A stretch of 46,972 nucleotides of DNA from Marinilabiliaceae bacterium JC017 (GTDB taxonomy: Bacteria > Bacteroidota > Bacteroidia > Bacteroidales > Marinilabiliaceae): contig RHGE01000048.1 of NCBI GenBank assembly GCA_004296775.1, forward strand, positions 1 through 46,972. Direction: 5' to 3'. Under the pieces are notes generated by a model, which did not search any database, was not told the origin of the DNA, and saw only the letters and a program-made list of their open reading frames with translations. This document shows, in pieces, positions 11,610 through 25,900 of the stretch (its first letter is position 1; every line of letters begins with the position of its first letter). The position numbers were made by a program, and so were the translations under genes.

Positions 11610-11648
11610 TGCTTTTCAATTACTTACAAAAGTTTAACGAACTATTGT
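11610..11648 (+). repeat. 38-bp dispersed repeat, copy 2
   Basis: It has the same core as 5341-5378 and 34121-34158, and the 22 bases from TTACTTACAAAAG onward are identical to copy 3. It lies between the GH43 stop codon and the GH109 promoter region. Confidence 0.75.
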
Positions 11649-11676
11649 ATAAAACTACCCGGATTACATAATGACA

Positions 11677-13638
11677 CTATGGTTTAAATGTAAACCAGTC
11701 GAAATTAAAGGATTCTCCATTGAATTTAAAACAAATGGTTTTCACTCCCTTAATTCGTTTTATTTTGCACCTCGTCATTTTCCAAATCTCATCTCCACCG
11801 GTACTATTTATTTCACAAGTACCCAACAATTTTCCCTCCGGACTATCGCAATGAATTTCAATAGTACCTTTTGACACCGAAGCAATGCGCGCCTGAAAAG
11901 AAGTGGCCCCTTTCTTACCAAAATCAATCCTATCAAATTGAATCCATTCCTTATTTTCAATATTTGTTAAGAATTGACTCTCTCCTTTCTGCCATTTCAA
12001 ATCCCTTCCGGATTCACTATCGTATCTTTCAACTTGAATTGTATCAAATGCAGAATACCTATTCCCATTGACATCCGAACTCTTGAAATGCAAATAATTA
12101 AAATCTACATACCCACCATCTGTTTCATTCAAGGAGTAATTAAATAAAGCAAAACGGTAACCAGACCACCACCATTTGGCGTAGTACATCTTTAATTTAT
12201 CTCCAATAGGTGTATAGTTAATACTGTCAGTACTATAAAAAAGCACTGCCGTATCTGTAATACAATCAGCCTTTGCTTTAAACCAGATTCTATTTCCCTG
12301 AAAATTGTTAACCGTCTCAATGGTTTCCCCATTATTAACCATTACAATCTTCTTCAAATCCTTCTCTTGTTTTATAGCCACATAGGCATAAGGGCTTTGA
12401 AAAACACACAAACCTGCCACATTACCGTCAACCATACCACTTACATCCATTTCAGTTACGCCCTCGCATCTGGGTCCCTGTAGTCGTTGAGTTAACGTAT
12501 TGCGAGCCGTTTCGAGTGTGCTATCAGTGGCCATACTTGCCTTTAACCTTAAATAGCCAGGTCGTTCATTCAATGTCCACTTTGTAGTATCGGGATTGTG
12601 ATTCCATTGCCATTGAAGACCTAAGCGGTCAGAAGAAAAATCATCAGATGCAGCAGGAGTCCGCTTTGGATATTCTGCCCCAACCTCCGGTTTCTTACAG
12701 GTTATTACACCTTTCCCATTTTTACCCGGGATCGGCCACCCGTCAATCCATGTGACCGGTTGAATGGCTGGCACACGGCCTACAGTACCTCGATCCTGCA
12801 TAATCATAAACCACCAATCTCCATTTTTGAGCTGAACCAATCCCCCCTGATGGAGTCCGTTCCCTTCAAAATTTGAATAGTCATTTAAAACTATTTTGGA
12901 TTCATAAGGCCCATACACATTATCGGAGCGCAGACAAACCTGCCTGCCCTTTGTGCCTCCATAGGTAGCCATAATATAATATTTCCCATTTATCTTATAG
13001 AAATGGCCCCCTTCAAGGTATGGATAATCGGAATTGCTGTATATTTTCTTCTTCTGTGTTTTTACAGACAACGCGTCAGCATTTAACTCGGTGACATAAA
13101 TGGTACCCTGACCATGCGCCACATACACTTTCCCATCCTCATCAAATAACAACCCGGGATCGTATAAATATTCCGGGAATATTGTTCTGGTCCATGGCCC
13201 CGCAGGATCTGTTGCTGTGCACATAGAAAAGTTGCCATCCGGATCACCGTAAGGAGTGCAGAAACCAACGTAGAACTTTCCCTTATGATAACGAATTGTA
13301 CTGGCCCAGGAGCCATTTAAATACATACAACCCCCATCCATATTATACTTACTATCTTCTTCAAATCGGGAAACGGCATAACCCGCCATTTCCCAGTTAA
13401 CCAAATCCCTGGATTTAAGAATAGGACACCCCGGGACAAAGTGCATACTTGTTGAGACAAAATAAAAGTCATCACCAACTCGTATAATATCAGGATCCGG
13501 CCAATCGCCCCATAATATGGGATTGGTATAAGTTCCATCCCCATTATCAGAAACCCAGGTATTATTGAAGTTTTGTCCATGTATGACGTGCATACTGAAT
13601 ACTCCAAATAAGATTATTAACCATCTATACTTATTCAT
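11677..13638 (-). CDS. GH43 family glycosidase with C-terminal CBM6-like domain
   Basis: This 653-residue secreted enzyme has a signal peptide of about 21 residues (ending VIHGQ). A five-bladed GH43 propeller spans about residues 28-330. The three expected acids are visible: Asp48 in WPDPDIIRVGDDFY, Asp158 in YLYDPGLLFDEDG and Glu207 in YPYLEGGHFYK. A GH43_C2-type beta-sandwich follows (about 345-525). The C-terminal ~120 residues (from IQVERYDSESG to FNFDWFTFKP) look like CBM6. The SMHFVPGCPILKSRDLVNW block is typical of beta-xylosidase / alpha-L-arabinofuranosidase GH43 subfamilies (GH43_12-like), but subfamily assignment needs a profile search. It is the last gene of the GH2-GH2-GH35-GH43 operon, 37 bases after GH35. 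Confidence 0.88.
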   Translation of the reverse strand: MNKYRWLIILFGVFSMHVIHGQNFNNTWVSDNGDGTYTNPILWGDWPDPDIIRVGDDFYFVSTSMHFVPGCPILKSRDLVNWEMAGYAVSRFEEDSKYNMDGGCMYLNGSWASTIRYHKGKFYVGFCTPYGDPDGNFSMCTATDPAGPWTRTIFPEYLYDPGLLFDEDGKVYVAHGQGTIYVTELNADALSVKTQKKKIYSNSDYPYLEGGHFYKINGKYYIMATYGGTKGRQVCLRSDNVYGPYESKIVLNDYSNFEGNGLHQGGLVQLKNGDWWFMIMQDRGTVGRVPAIQPVTWIDGWPIPGKNGKGVITCKKPEVGAEYPKRTPAASDDFSSDRLGLQWQWNHNPDTTKWTLNERPGYLRLKASMATDSTLETARNTLTQRLQGPRCEGVTEMDVSGMVDGNVAGLCVFQSPYAYVAIKQEKDLKKIVMVNNGETIETVNNFQGNRIWFKAKADCITDTAVLFYSTDSINYTPIGDKLKMYYAKWWWSGYRFALFNYSLNETDGGYVDFNYLHFKSSDVNGNRYSAFDTIQVERYDSESGRDLKWQKGESQFLTNIENKEWIQFDRIDFGKKGATSFQARIASVSKGTIEIHCDSPEGKLLGTCEINSTGGDEIWKMTRCKIKRIKGVKTICFKFNGESFNFDWFTFKP

Positions 13639-13675
13639 TTCACTCTTTGCTTAACAATTAGTATAAAACGATGAC

Positions 13676-15979
13676 TTATTTAAATAAAAAGAATTGAGGC
13701 CGGGCATAGATCCGAAACTCATTCACCTTCCCGGTTATTTTTTGGTAGGGTTGCATGATGCGAATGCCTTTTATGGTCATGATTTCACCTAAATCAACAA
13801 TGACACTTTGTGGCTGACTGGCAGACCGGGCTTTCCAGTAAGTCCCCAAGTTTCCGTCTACCAGACAATCGGCATATCCCTTTTTATCTGCTTCTTCCTC
13901 CGAACTGGCATATACCACTTTCCAGGTATCCTTAGTTAAAGGTTTTCCATCTTCACCAATCACATCCAATTCACTTAAGCATGGCATCCCATCATCGAAA
14001 GCAGATACTGTTTCCAATGCCAAATGACGCATGGTAACAGCATTTTCGAATGTAAATTCCTGCCAGCCGAATTCCTTCTCTAAGGATTTCGTCAGAACGA
14101 TATCTCCTTTATCCAAAATTGGTTTTTTACTATTATCCCGCTTCGGCCTTTCATCGGAATTGATATCAACACCCACCTGATCTAAAATAGGGGCGTTTAA
14201 TCCCTTAACTGTTCTTGCACCTGTATCTTCTAAGGTAAAAATCACCAATTCATTTTGACCTTCTTTTAACCAGGGGCCTGGTACATAAAGTGTCTGCTGA
14301 GGACCTATATTCCAAAATTTACCCAACGACCGACCATTTATCCATGCGGCCCCTTTTCCCCACTTGCTTAAATCAAGAAAGGTATCGCCTGTTTTATCCA
14401 GGTTAAAAACAGTCCGGTGAAACGCCGGTACTCCTTTAATCAAATCAGATGAATAATGATAACTGCCAACAGGTGCTTTATGCAGTGGCAGCGGGGTGTT
14501 TTTCCATCCCTTCAGTTCCTTTCCATCAATGGTCACCTTTTCGGTAATACCTTTCCGGTTATTCAGAATGTCAGAACCGTAGTTTACCCTACCCACATTT
14601 TCAACCACAATTTCCAGTTTAGCCGGCACTTCAGTCACGTCAATTTCAATACTACTTTGCCGATGACGACGATCCAGGCTGCCAATTTGCTTTCCATTCA
14701 GCAGAATAACGGCATAGTCACGTACATTTTTAATGGTTAAGGTTCCTTTTACCGGCTTCGGAATAACTGTTTGATAATGGATGTAACCAAAATCCTGGTT
14801 GACATCTTCCATTGAAAGCGGCCGTTCCGAATTGATTCGTTCATTAAATGCATCGGCCAAAGGAGCACTCTCTGACAATGTTAACTCCGGAATTTCAATA
14901 ATTGTATTTTCAGCCGGCACTTCAGGTAATGGTTTATCTTTATACAAATGCTTTTGCAACACCTCCCGGAATGCATAATACTTTGGATAAGCATTTCCAT
15001 ACTCACCCAGTGGCGCATCATAATCATAGCTGGTGGGTTGCGGCGCATAGCCATAAGCGGTATTAGCCCCATTGGTATAACTAAAGTTAGTACCACCATG
15101 AAACATATAGATACTCACTGACACGCCATTTTTAACCATCCATTCCAGTTGTTCAGCGGGGCGTTTGTAGTCACGATACGAATGAGGAGTACCCCACACA
15201 TCAAACCAGGCAGGATAAAACTCAGCGACAAAATAGGGGCCTCCTGGGTTAAATTTATCCACCGATTTAATAATATCTTCTCCCACCGCTCCATTAACGG
15301 TAGGCAATACACCCGCCACATGGCCGGCTTCCATCTGGCCAGATCCATCACAGGTCATGAGCGGTACATTAAAACCAGCATCCTTAATCATATCCCGCAA
15401 CCGTCCCAGATAGACCTTATCATCACCATATGATCCATATTCATTCTCTACCTGTACCATAAGAATGGGACCGCCATTTTCTACTGTCAAAGAAGACAAC
15501 TCCTCTCCTAACCGTTTAATATATCTCTCACAAGCAGCTAGAAAACGTTCATCGTTACTGCGATATACCATCCCTTTCTCCCTGAGAAGCCACGAGGGGT
15601 AACCGCCAAAATCCCATTCTGCACACACATAAGGCCCTGGACGCAAAATAACATACAACTCCTCTTCCTGGGCCAGACGAATGAACTCTGCCAAATCAGC
15701 CTGCCCTTCAAAATCAAATTCCCCAGGTTGCAACTCATGGAAATTCCAAAACACATAAGCCGAAATAGTATTTATCCCCATCGCTTTGGCCCTTTTCAGA
15801 CGGTCGCGCCAATATTCTTTAGGAATACGTGGATAGTGCATTTCGCCACATATTAATTGAACCGGTTTTTTGTCCAGATAGAAATGCCCCTCTTTTATTT
15901 GAAATCTTGCTTCCTCTTTAGAAGTACAAGATCCTATAAGGATACCAATTAAAGATAATACTAACAGTATCTGTTTCAT
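13676..15979 (-). CDS. GH35 beta-galactosidase lipoprotein
   Basis: This 767-residue lipoprotein (lipobox LIGSC, Cys18) carries a GH35 TIM barrel from about residue 25. Acid/base Glu180 is in MVQVENEYGSYG and nucleophile Glu253 in YFVAEFYPAWFDVWG. The ICGEMHYPRIP and RPGPYVCAEWDFGG blocks are standard GH35 signatures. Beta-sandwich domains follow, and residues about 640-767 form an F5/8-type-C (CBM32-like) domain (VDGNLGTYWKA; SVIVDLGEIMTIKGIRI). It removes terminal beta-galactose, probably from the non-reducing ends of imported oligosaccharides. It lies 28 bases after the upstream GH2 stop and 37 before GH43, so it is clearly co-transcribed. Confidence 0.92.
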   Translation of the reverse strand: MKQILLVLSLIGILIGSCTSKEEARFQIKEGHFYLDKKPVQLICGEMHYPRIPKEYWRDRLKRAKAMGINTISAYVFWNFHELQPGEFDFEGQADLAEFIRLAQEEELYVILRPGPYVCAEWDFGGYPSWLLREKGMVYRSNDERFLAACERYIKRLGEELSSLTVENGGPILMVQVENEYGSYGDDKVYLGRLRDMIKDAGFNVPLMTCDGSGQMEAGHVAGVLPTVNGAVGEDIIKSVDKFNPGGPYFVAEFYPAWFDVWGTPHSYRDYKRPAEQLEWMVKNGVSVSIYMFHGGTNFSYTNGANTAYGYAPQPTSYDYDAPLGEYGNAYPKYYAFREVLQKHLYKDKPLPEVPAENTIIEIPELTLSESAPLADAFNERINSERPLSMEDVNQDFGYIHYQTVIPKPVKGTLTIKNVRDYAVILLNGKQIGSLDRRHRQSSIEIDVTEVPAKLEIVVENVGRVNYGSDILNNRKGITEKVTIDGKELKGWKNTPLPLHKAPVGSYHYSSDLIKGVPAFHRTVFNLDKTGDTFLDLSKWGKGAAWINGRSLGKFWNIGPQQTLYVPGPWLKEGQNELVIFTLEDTGARTVKGLNAPILDQVGVDINSDERPKRDNSKKPILDKGDIVLTKSLEKEFGWQEFTFENAVTMRHLALETVSAFDDGMPCLSELDVIGEDGKPLTKDTWKVVYASSEEEADKKGYADCLVDGNLGTYWKARSASQPQSVIVDLGEIMTIKGIRIMQPYQKITGKVNEFRIYARPQFFLFK

Positions 15980-16007
15980 TCTTTTATCTTATTATTTATA
16001 ACACATC

Positions 16008-18512
16008 TTACTCGTGCAATAACTCAACAATTTTAGGTTGCTCACTAAAAGCAGATTTTGCAGTCATTACCAACCGTTGCGATTCATCTGTTTTTACCAG
16101 GAAGGAGGCAATACCAGCCTCTGCAGCAACACTAGCAGGTCCAACAACAGAACCTCCCTCTGCTATTTCGAGTGAAATCTTTTCTGAACTATTAACACAT
16201 AATGTCTCATTATCATCTTCGATATTAACATATACAATCAATAGGTCGTTAGCTGCTGCCGGCTGACCCGATTCAAAATAATCAATAGATAATTGCGAGG
16301 ATTGACCAGGCGTTTTTACGACGTGTTGACACACATCCTTTCCATTCATGTAACCAATGGCTTTTATCTCTCCCTCGGCCCATTTTACGTTCTCAAATGT
16401 AAAAGGAGCATGCTCCAACTGTCCACAGTTACCCCCATCGAAAGGATTTCCGCCCTTATACCACATTTCTCTTTCAGCAGCATAATCACTGTCCGGCCCG
16501 TCATCACATTTCTGCCTGGCGATCTCTTTTCCGTTTAATACCAAAGCTACTTCTTCCACATTGGCATACACGACTACCTTATTGTCTTTCGGCTGATTGT
16601 CCCAATAATTGGCCATAAAAATAAACGGATCGAACTCACCTGATGGAAGTGGCTTTCCAACAGACATCTGACTCCTGTAAAACGGAATACTAAACTTGTC
16701 AAGTCTAAAAACATCAGCTACTCCGCTCAAACAAATATTGTCACAACAGCCCCGGTTATAATCATACATGCTCCACACGGCATCACCTACTGTCCATGGA
16801 TAATAAGTCCTGTAGCGGTTGTGTGACCATTGAGCATTCCACGCATTTTGCAGCAACGCTGTTTCTCCATCGCCCCGAGCCACCCTGGTAGTGCTATAAT
16901 GACCGCCGAACTCATAATCATAATATTCACGAATAAACCCGGGTTTTCCACTCTCATTTGGACGATTGAATCCGTCCTCCCAGTCATTGTACTGCACATC
17001 CCAATTATAATAGCCATAACTATCACCGGATGTGAAACACTGATCTCCGGGATATTCCTCATGAGCTAGTTTTACAGCCTTATCTTTCCACCAGGCTGGT
17101 GGCCAAGCTTCATTTAAGATCGTTTCCCAAATTATGATAGACGGATGATTGCGGTCACGACGAATCAAATGCCTGATATCACGATAAGTAAGCTTACAAA
17201 ACTTTTCATTTTTATTAAAGAACTGCCAGCCAGGGATGGGCTCAATAGCCAGAACACCTAATTCATCACACGCTTCCAACACAGACTTATCTTGTGGATA
17301 ATGGCCCAAACGAACGGTATTAAAGCCACTTTCTTTGATGTGATAAATGTCCCTGTATTGAGCCTGATCCGAAATAGCATTACCCACATAAGGATACTCC
17401 ATGTGGCGATTACTCCCTACTAACCTAACCTTTTGTCCATTTATCTCAAATCCATTTTCCCGACTAAAGGCAATTCTCCGAATACCAATACGCTGTTCCT
17501 GCACATCAATGACCTTACCGTCTTGAACTATTTCTGTTTTTAACAGGTAAAGGTAGGGGGCATCAGGCGACCATAGACGGGGATTCGTTACATTAATGCT
17601 TTGCTTTATATGTTTGGCTTCTCCTGGTGATAGCATGTCTGTAGCTTTTGCCAGTTCCACTTCTTTACTGATATTTCGTTGCTGAAAAAGTCCATCAATC
17701 TGCATCAATCGCTGACAAACCTTAATTTCAGCTGACGCATCCGATTCATTCTGCACATGAGTCTGAACTGAAATAATGGCCTTATCCTTCGACACTTTTG
17801 GATAAGTAACAAACACGCCGCCACCGGCAACTTCATTAGCCTTAATGGGATGGGTAATGTGAATTTTATTTTTCACAATGAAATTCACATCACGATAAAT
17901 ACCACCATAGTAGCAAAAATCCAGATCCTCTAAAGGTTTCCCAGGTGGAATCAGGGGATTATTCCGATTGTCAAGACGCACTAATATCTCATTGGATTCA
18001 CCAAATTTTAAATGGTCTGCCACGTCAATCACAAATGGCGTATAACCACCCGCATGCTGCATGACATGTTTTCCATTGATCCAGATATCGGCCAAATGCA
18101 TGGCGCCTTCAAATTCGATATAACTCTTTTGATCTTGCCAATCCTTATCGGCAATAAATTGTTTTTTATAGTAACATATCCCCTGCCACTGATGCAGTAC
18201 GGTTAATTCTTCAATTTTAGGTGTATGTGGCAGAGAAGCCTCTTCCCAACTCACCGATTCCAGCTGTTTAAACTCCGACGATAACACCTCTGCTGAAACA
18301 CTTAAACTTGCATCGGCTGAAACATGCGTCACATCATATTGCGATGACCAATCAGCCCCCTGGTTGATGATCTCTGCCTTATTAGCAGTTTCCTCATCCA
18401 AACGGGTAAATTGCCAGTCGCCGTTAAAATTCATTATTTTCGAAGATGGCTTTTGGCTCGTACAAGCCAAAAGCATCCATAACAAACTAATAAAAATTGA
18501 AATTCTAGTCAT
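16008..18512 (-). CDS. GH2 family glycoside hydrolase lipoprotein (non-LacZ branch)
   Basis: This 834-residue lipoprotein (lipobox LLAC, Cys17) has the GH2 sandwich, Ig-like and TIM-barrel order. Acid/base Glu468 is in IIIWETILNEAW and the likely nucleophile Glu529 in GFIREYYDYEFGG. The barrel has an unusual metal-like pocket sequence, NRGCCDNICLSG, with clustered Cys. The C-terminal part contains a DUF4982-like segment (NKVVVYANVEEVALVLNGKE) found in many GH2 enzymes of PULs. It lacks the Bgal_small_N domain of the two LacZ-like neighbours and so belongs to a different GH2 branch (beta-galactosidase or beta-glucuronidase-like). The specificity cannot be read from sequence. It is co-transcribed with the flanking genes (33 and 28 bases). 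Confidence 0.85.
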   Translation of the reverse strand: MTRISIFISLLWMLLACTSQKPSSKIMNFNGDWQFTRLDEETANKAEIINQGADWSSQYDVTHVSADASLSVSAEVLSSEFKQLESVSWEEASLPHTPKIEELTVLHQWQGICYYKKQFIADKDWQDQKSYIEFEGAMHLADIWINGKHVMQHAGGYTPFVIDVADHLKFGESNEILVRLDNRNNPLIPPGKPLEDLDFCYYGGIYRDVNFIVKNKIHITHPIKANEVAGGGVFVTYPKVSKDKAIISVQTHVQNESDASAEIKVCQRLMQIDGLFQQRNISKEVELAKATDMLSPGEAKHIKQSINVTNPRLWSPDAPYLYLLKTEIVQDGKVIDVQEQRIGIRRIAFSRENGFEINGQKVRLVGSNRHMEYPYVGNAISDQAQYRDIYHIKESGFNTVRLGHYPQDKSVLEACDELGVLAIEPIPGWQFFNKNEKFCKLTYRDIRHLIRRDRNHPSIIIWETILNEAWPPAWWKDKAVKLAHEEYPGDQCFTSGDSYGYYNWDVQYNDWEDGFNRPNESGKPGFIREYYDYEFGGHYSTTRVARGDGETALLQNAWNAQWSHNRYRTYYPWTVGDAVWSMYDYNRGCCDNICLSGVADVFRLDKFSIPFYRSQMSVGKPLPSGEFDPFIFMANYWDNQPKDNKVVVYANVEEVALVLNGKEIARQKCDDGPDSDYAAEREMWYKGGNPFDGGNCGQLEHAPFTFENVKWAEGEIKAIGYMNGKDVCQHVVKTPGQSSQLSIDYFESGQPAAANDLLIVYVNIEDDNETLCVNSSEKISLEIAEGGSVVGPASVAAEAGIASFLVKTDESQRLVMTAKSAFSEQPKIVELLHE

Positions 18513-18545
18513 GCGTATGGTTTTTATTAATCTTAGAGGTTACTA

Positions 18546-22424
<3,879 letters not shown>

Positions 22425-22493
22425 TTAATTATTATGTCAATTTTAGACCTACATCATCTAATAACAATCATTCCCTTCTAAATAAGCACAAGA

Positions 22494-22690
22494 ACGACCA
22501 AGACCATCACTTCAAATTTCCTACTTCCACGCTTTCGGTGGCAACGGACTTTCCCATATGATGCCATATTTCTTACAATTCACTAACAGATAGGCTTTCT
22601 CCTCTAAGATTATCTGTAAAATCAGGTCATCTACCCATTCTTCAATAGAATACGCGGCATTTTCTTAAATATCCCTTGTTCCGTTTTTAT
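22494..22690 (-). pseudogene. decayed GH3 glycosidase N-terminal remnant
   Basis: Read on the minus strand in the frame of the GCC at 22656-22658, this stretch translates to ENAAYSIEEWVDDLILQ, then IILEEKAYLLVNCKKYG, then ESPLPPKAWK, a stop, EI, a stop, SDGLG. That is the order of the GH3 N-terminal region in Bacteroidota beta-glucosidases: (V)EERVDDLLSRMTLEEK, then a short linker, (E)LPTPxWKxEIWKDGIG. Three in-frame stops fall at expected sense positions: TAA 22665-22667 where a Tyr codon is expected, TAG 22521-22523, and TGA 22512-22514 exactly where Trp (TGG) is expected. The rest of the gene is missing: after about 60 codons the sequence runs into the GH2 leader. It is therefore a truncated relic of a PUL enzyme. 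Confidence 0.65.
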
Positions 22691-22876
22691 AAAAACCAAC
22701 CCAATTTCTTTAATAAATGTTTTTATTAACAATAAAATCAGATTTCTCAAAAGGTTTAAGAATGACTCTATTCTGCCCTTATGAAAAAACTGATGTGTAT
22801 CCTTCGCAAAAAAACACAATGGCTTGCGCTCATTTATCTGTGTAATATTTCTTAGAAATTCTTAATCAAGGAATTA

Positions 22877-22911
22877 CACTCTGCACCAATAATATTTACT
22901 GGTGCAGAGTG
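22877..22911 (-). terminator. hairpin terminator of the propeller gene
   Basis: CACTCTGCACCA (22877-22888) pairs perfectly over 12 bp with TGGTGCAGAGTG (22900-22911), with an 11-base loop. It starts 7 bases beyond the stop codon at 22918. The U-run on the minus strand is weak (TAATTCCTTG). Confidence 0.7.
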
Positions 22912-22917
22912 CAAGTC

Positions 22918-25900
22918 TTATTGGACTATTACTTTTTTGGAAACTATCTTACGATCTACAATCAAACGGACAATATATAATCCAGGCATCGCATTCATAA
23001 AATTAACTTCCCGATCATATTTACTGAGTTTCTTTTGAGCAATCAACTGACCGTTAACGCTAAAAATTTGAACAGTACTTTCCACATCCAAATCATGTCG
23101 CAGATATATAATTCGATTCTGAGAGCATACCTGAACATTAGGTTGATTCAAATTAGTTTCTTTAATACCGGTTATAGTAGAGCCATACACATCTATTTCA
23201 GCAGCTGAAGCCCATACATTACCATTTACCTCAGCTTTACCTACTAATCGTATGTACCTTCCTGTTTTAGCTGTAAAAAATTCTTTTTTAACACTAGAAC
23301 TATTACTCCAGGTACCTATTTTGACCGGCGTTCCCCAATTTAATCCATCTACAGACACATAAAACTCATAATCCTTAATCATACCATTCTGGCTTCCATC
23401 CTGTCGTGGCAGGATGCTAAATGCTTCAAGACAGTAACTTTCACCCAAATCAATCTGTATTTCATGCGGATAATCAGGTGAGGAAGGACTCCATTCAGTA
23501 TGCCAATGGGTGGTTATATTATTGTCAAACGCAAAATTAGCTCCTTCACCTGATTGTTCACTATCAACAGACAGAAGCCTCCAATTGGTTTTATCAATAG
23601 CTGGCTGAACAACGGAAACATTAACCATACTATTATAAGAACGACTACTTGTTCCATTAGCGTCTGTTACAGTGAGTGACACATCGTATGTGCCAGCTTC
23701 AGGATATATGATCTGTGGTTTTTCATCTGTTGAAGAAGAAGGTGTTCCACCGGGAAAAGACCAAGCATAGTTAGCATCTTCAAGTACCACCGAATGATCC
23801 ACAAAACTAACAGGTACCTTTGCAGCAACCTCCTTATTTGTAACCATTGCATTAGCAATGGTAGATGAAGACTCATATAAATCATTTTCCCAAACACCCC
23901 TCATTGTTCCTATGCGTATTTTATTTTTAGCATAGTTCAGGCGTATGTACCAGGTGTCAGTAGCTACAGGTAATCCCTTGCAAAACGACTTCCATTCAGA
24001 CATGGAATTATTTCTGTACCATACTCCAACTGAATTAGCAATATAAACACCCCCATTGGTCCCTAACTGGTGAGCAATGTGGTTAATCTGGTAGGATGGC
24101 AGTTTTCCGGCTGGTCCGGAATAATCAGTCCAAATACCTCCACCATCAATGGTTTTTAAAACTTTAACGTCACTTTGTTTACCACCCATGGTCACCCATA
24201 TGATGTTTGAATCATCACCACCTATAGCTATATTAGAAAAACTTTTTCCCTTCGAAACAGTGTTGGAAGGTGTAATATTAGTCCAATTATCACCTCCGTC
24301 CATTGATCGATAAACTGTATTATAATTCACAATCACACATACTACATCAGGATTCAGGTAGCCAGTGGTAATTCGGCTCACATTATACCCGCTACCGAAA
24401 TCTTTCATCACGTTCCAAGTAGCAGCATTATCAGTAGTCCTTAATAGTTTGCTTCCATCAAATGTGTAAAATGTATGATAATACCGATGATGAAACGTCT
24501 CAATGGGATTTAGGTAATTCGGACAGTTGGCGCCTAAGTCAACAACCACAGGCTGGGTCATCCTGTCTTTAGAACGGGTAATCTTCACACTTCCCCAGGG
24601 ACGTGCATAAATATACTGATCATCTCCCTTGTTAACCATCACGGTTCCGGCATCTGCTCCAGAACTCACATACCAACCATCGTAGGTATTATCATCACGT
24701 ATCTGTATAGGACCATGATACATCCCAATCCCCATGATATCCGACTTCCAGCCCTGATCAAATCCCCACACTTCAATCCCAACAAATCCAAAACTTTTAT
24801 TTGTAATCGTACCACATTGATCATCTGAATAGTGCATACCTCCATCTGACGTAATCCATGTATGATTACCTTTAATGGTAATCCCCTGAATATCGTAATG
24901 CGTCCAAACCTTACTCGATTGAGGATTTCCACGTTTCACACAACTCCACGAATTTCCACCATCAATACTTTTCCAAACATTAATTCCCCCAAATAACATA
25001 TAATCTGGATCGGTATCTGAAACTGCGAAAGCCATATCCCAAGTGTATTGACCACCCCCTGTTCCAACACCATTATCGTCATAATCTATCATATTAGGAG
25101 CATCAGGTGAAGGATTGACTTCTACACCTTCGGAACCACAGCACAGATGTCCAAATGTTTCTCCCGAATTGGTTGACTTATATATACCATGAATACCTTC
25201 CACCTGATTAGTATTACCCATATTTATTCCCCCAGGACAAACAACCCAAACATTATTGGGAGCCGCAGCTGAAACTGCAATTTCAGCACGCCCTATGTTT
25301 TCATTGGAGTCCTCGTTTATAGGATACCCCTGTAAAACGTTGGTCCAGCTTTCACCATAATCAACCGAACGCCAAAACTCAACCCAGCGATTATTCCATC
25401 CATTATTATTACTCACTACTGCATAAATCACTGCAGAATTAGAAGGATGCATCTCCACATCCCATGTTTCACGAGAAAACTTCTGAGACCAACTGTCACC
25501 ACCATCTTCTGTAACATATAGCCCCTTAGATGTAGCCATATAGGCTTTGTCAGGATTATTGGGATCCACAACAATATTTTTAGGTTCTTCTCCTTTAGGA
25601 TAATAACCCGTCCAATCCAGACCGGTCAAATTCCATGAAACACCACCATTTGTAGACTTAAGAGCCCCTGACCTACTAGCTGCATAAACTACATTTGGTG
25701 AATTTTTACAAAAAGCAATCCCCTTTAAATCTTTCACTAAAAGATCGTTTGTTACACAATTCCATGTACTTCCTCCATCAACAGTCCGCCAAATACCCGC
25801 CGAAACAGAAGCAGCCAAAACAATATTAGAATTAGTTGGATCAATAGCAACACTTCGCACTACCCCTTGTGTGGTATGACCACTTTGCATGGGAGCTTTC

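Larger units (their letters stand above)
11136..11676. other. intergenic region with inverted repeats between GH43 and GH109
   Basis: No gene is seen. The region contains TTGGGAC/GTCCCAA (11296-11312) and a 12-bp near-perfect inverted repeat, 11319-11330 with 11338-11349. A wider pair, GTCAAATAAACG (11362-11373) and CGCTTATTTGAC (11456-11467), brackets a GC-richer core, and copy 2 of the 38-bp dispersed repeat lies at 11610-11648. The small open frame at 11259-11513 runs through these palindromes and is not credible. The interval probably separates the GH43 operon from the GH109-GH2 unit. Confidence 0.6.

Noticed and set aside
22631-22819. 62-residue minus-strand open frame
   Set aside because: It is in a different frame from the GH3 homology in the same place and has no other support.
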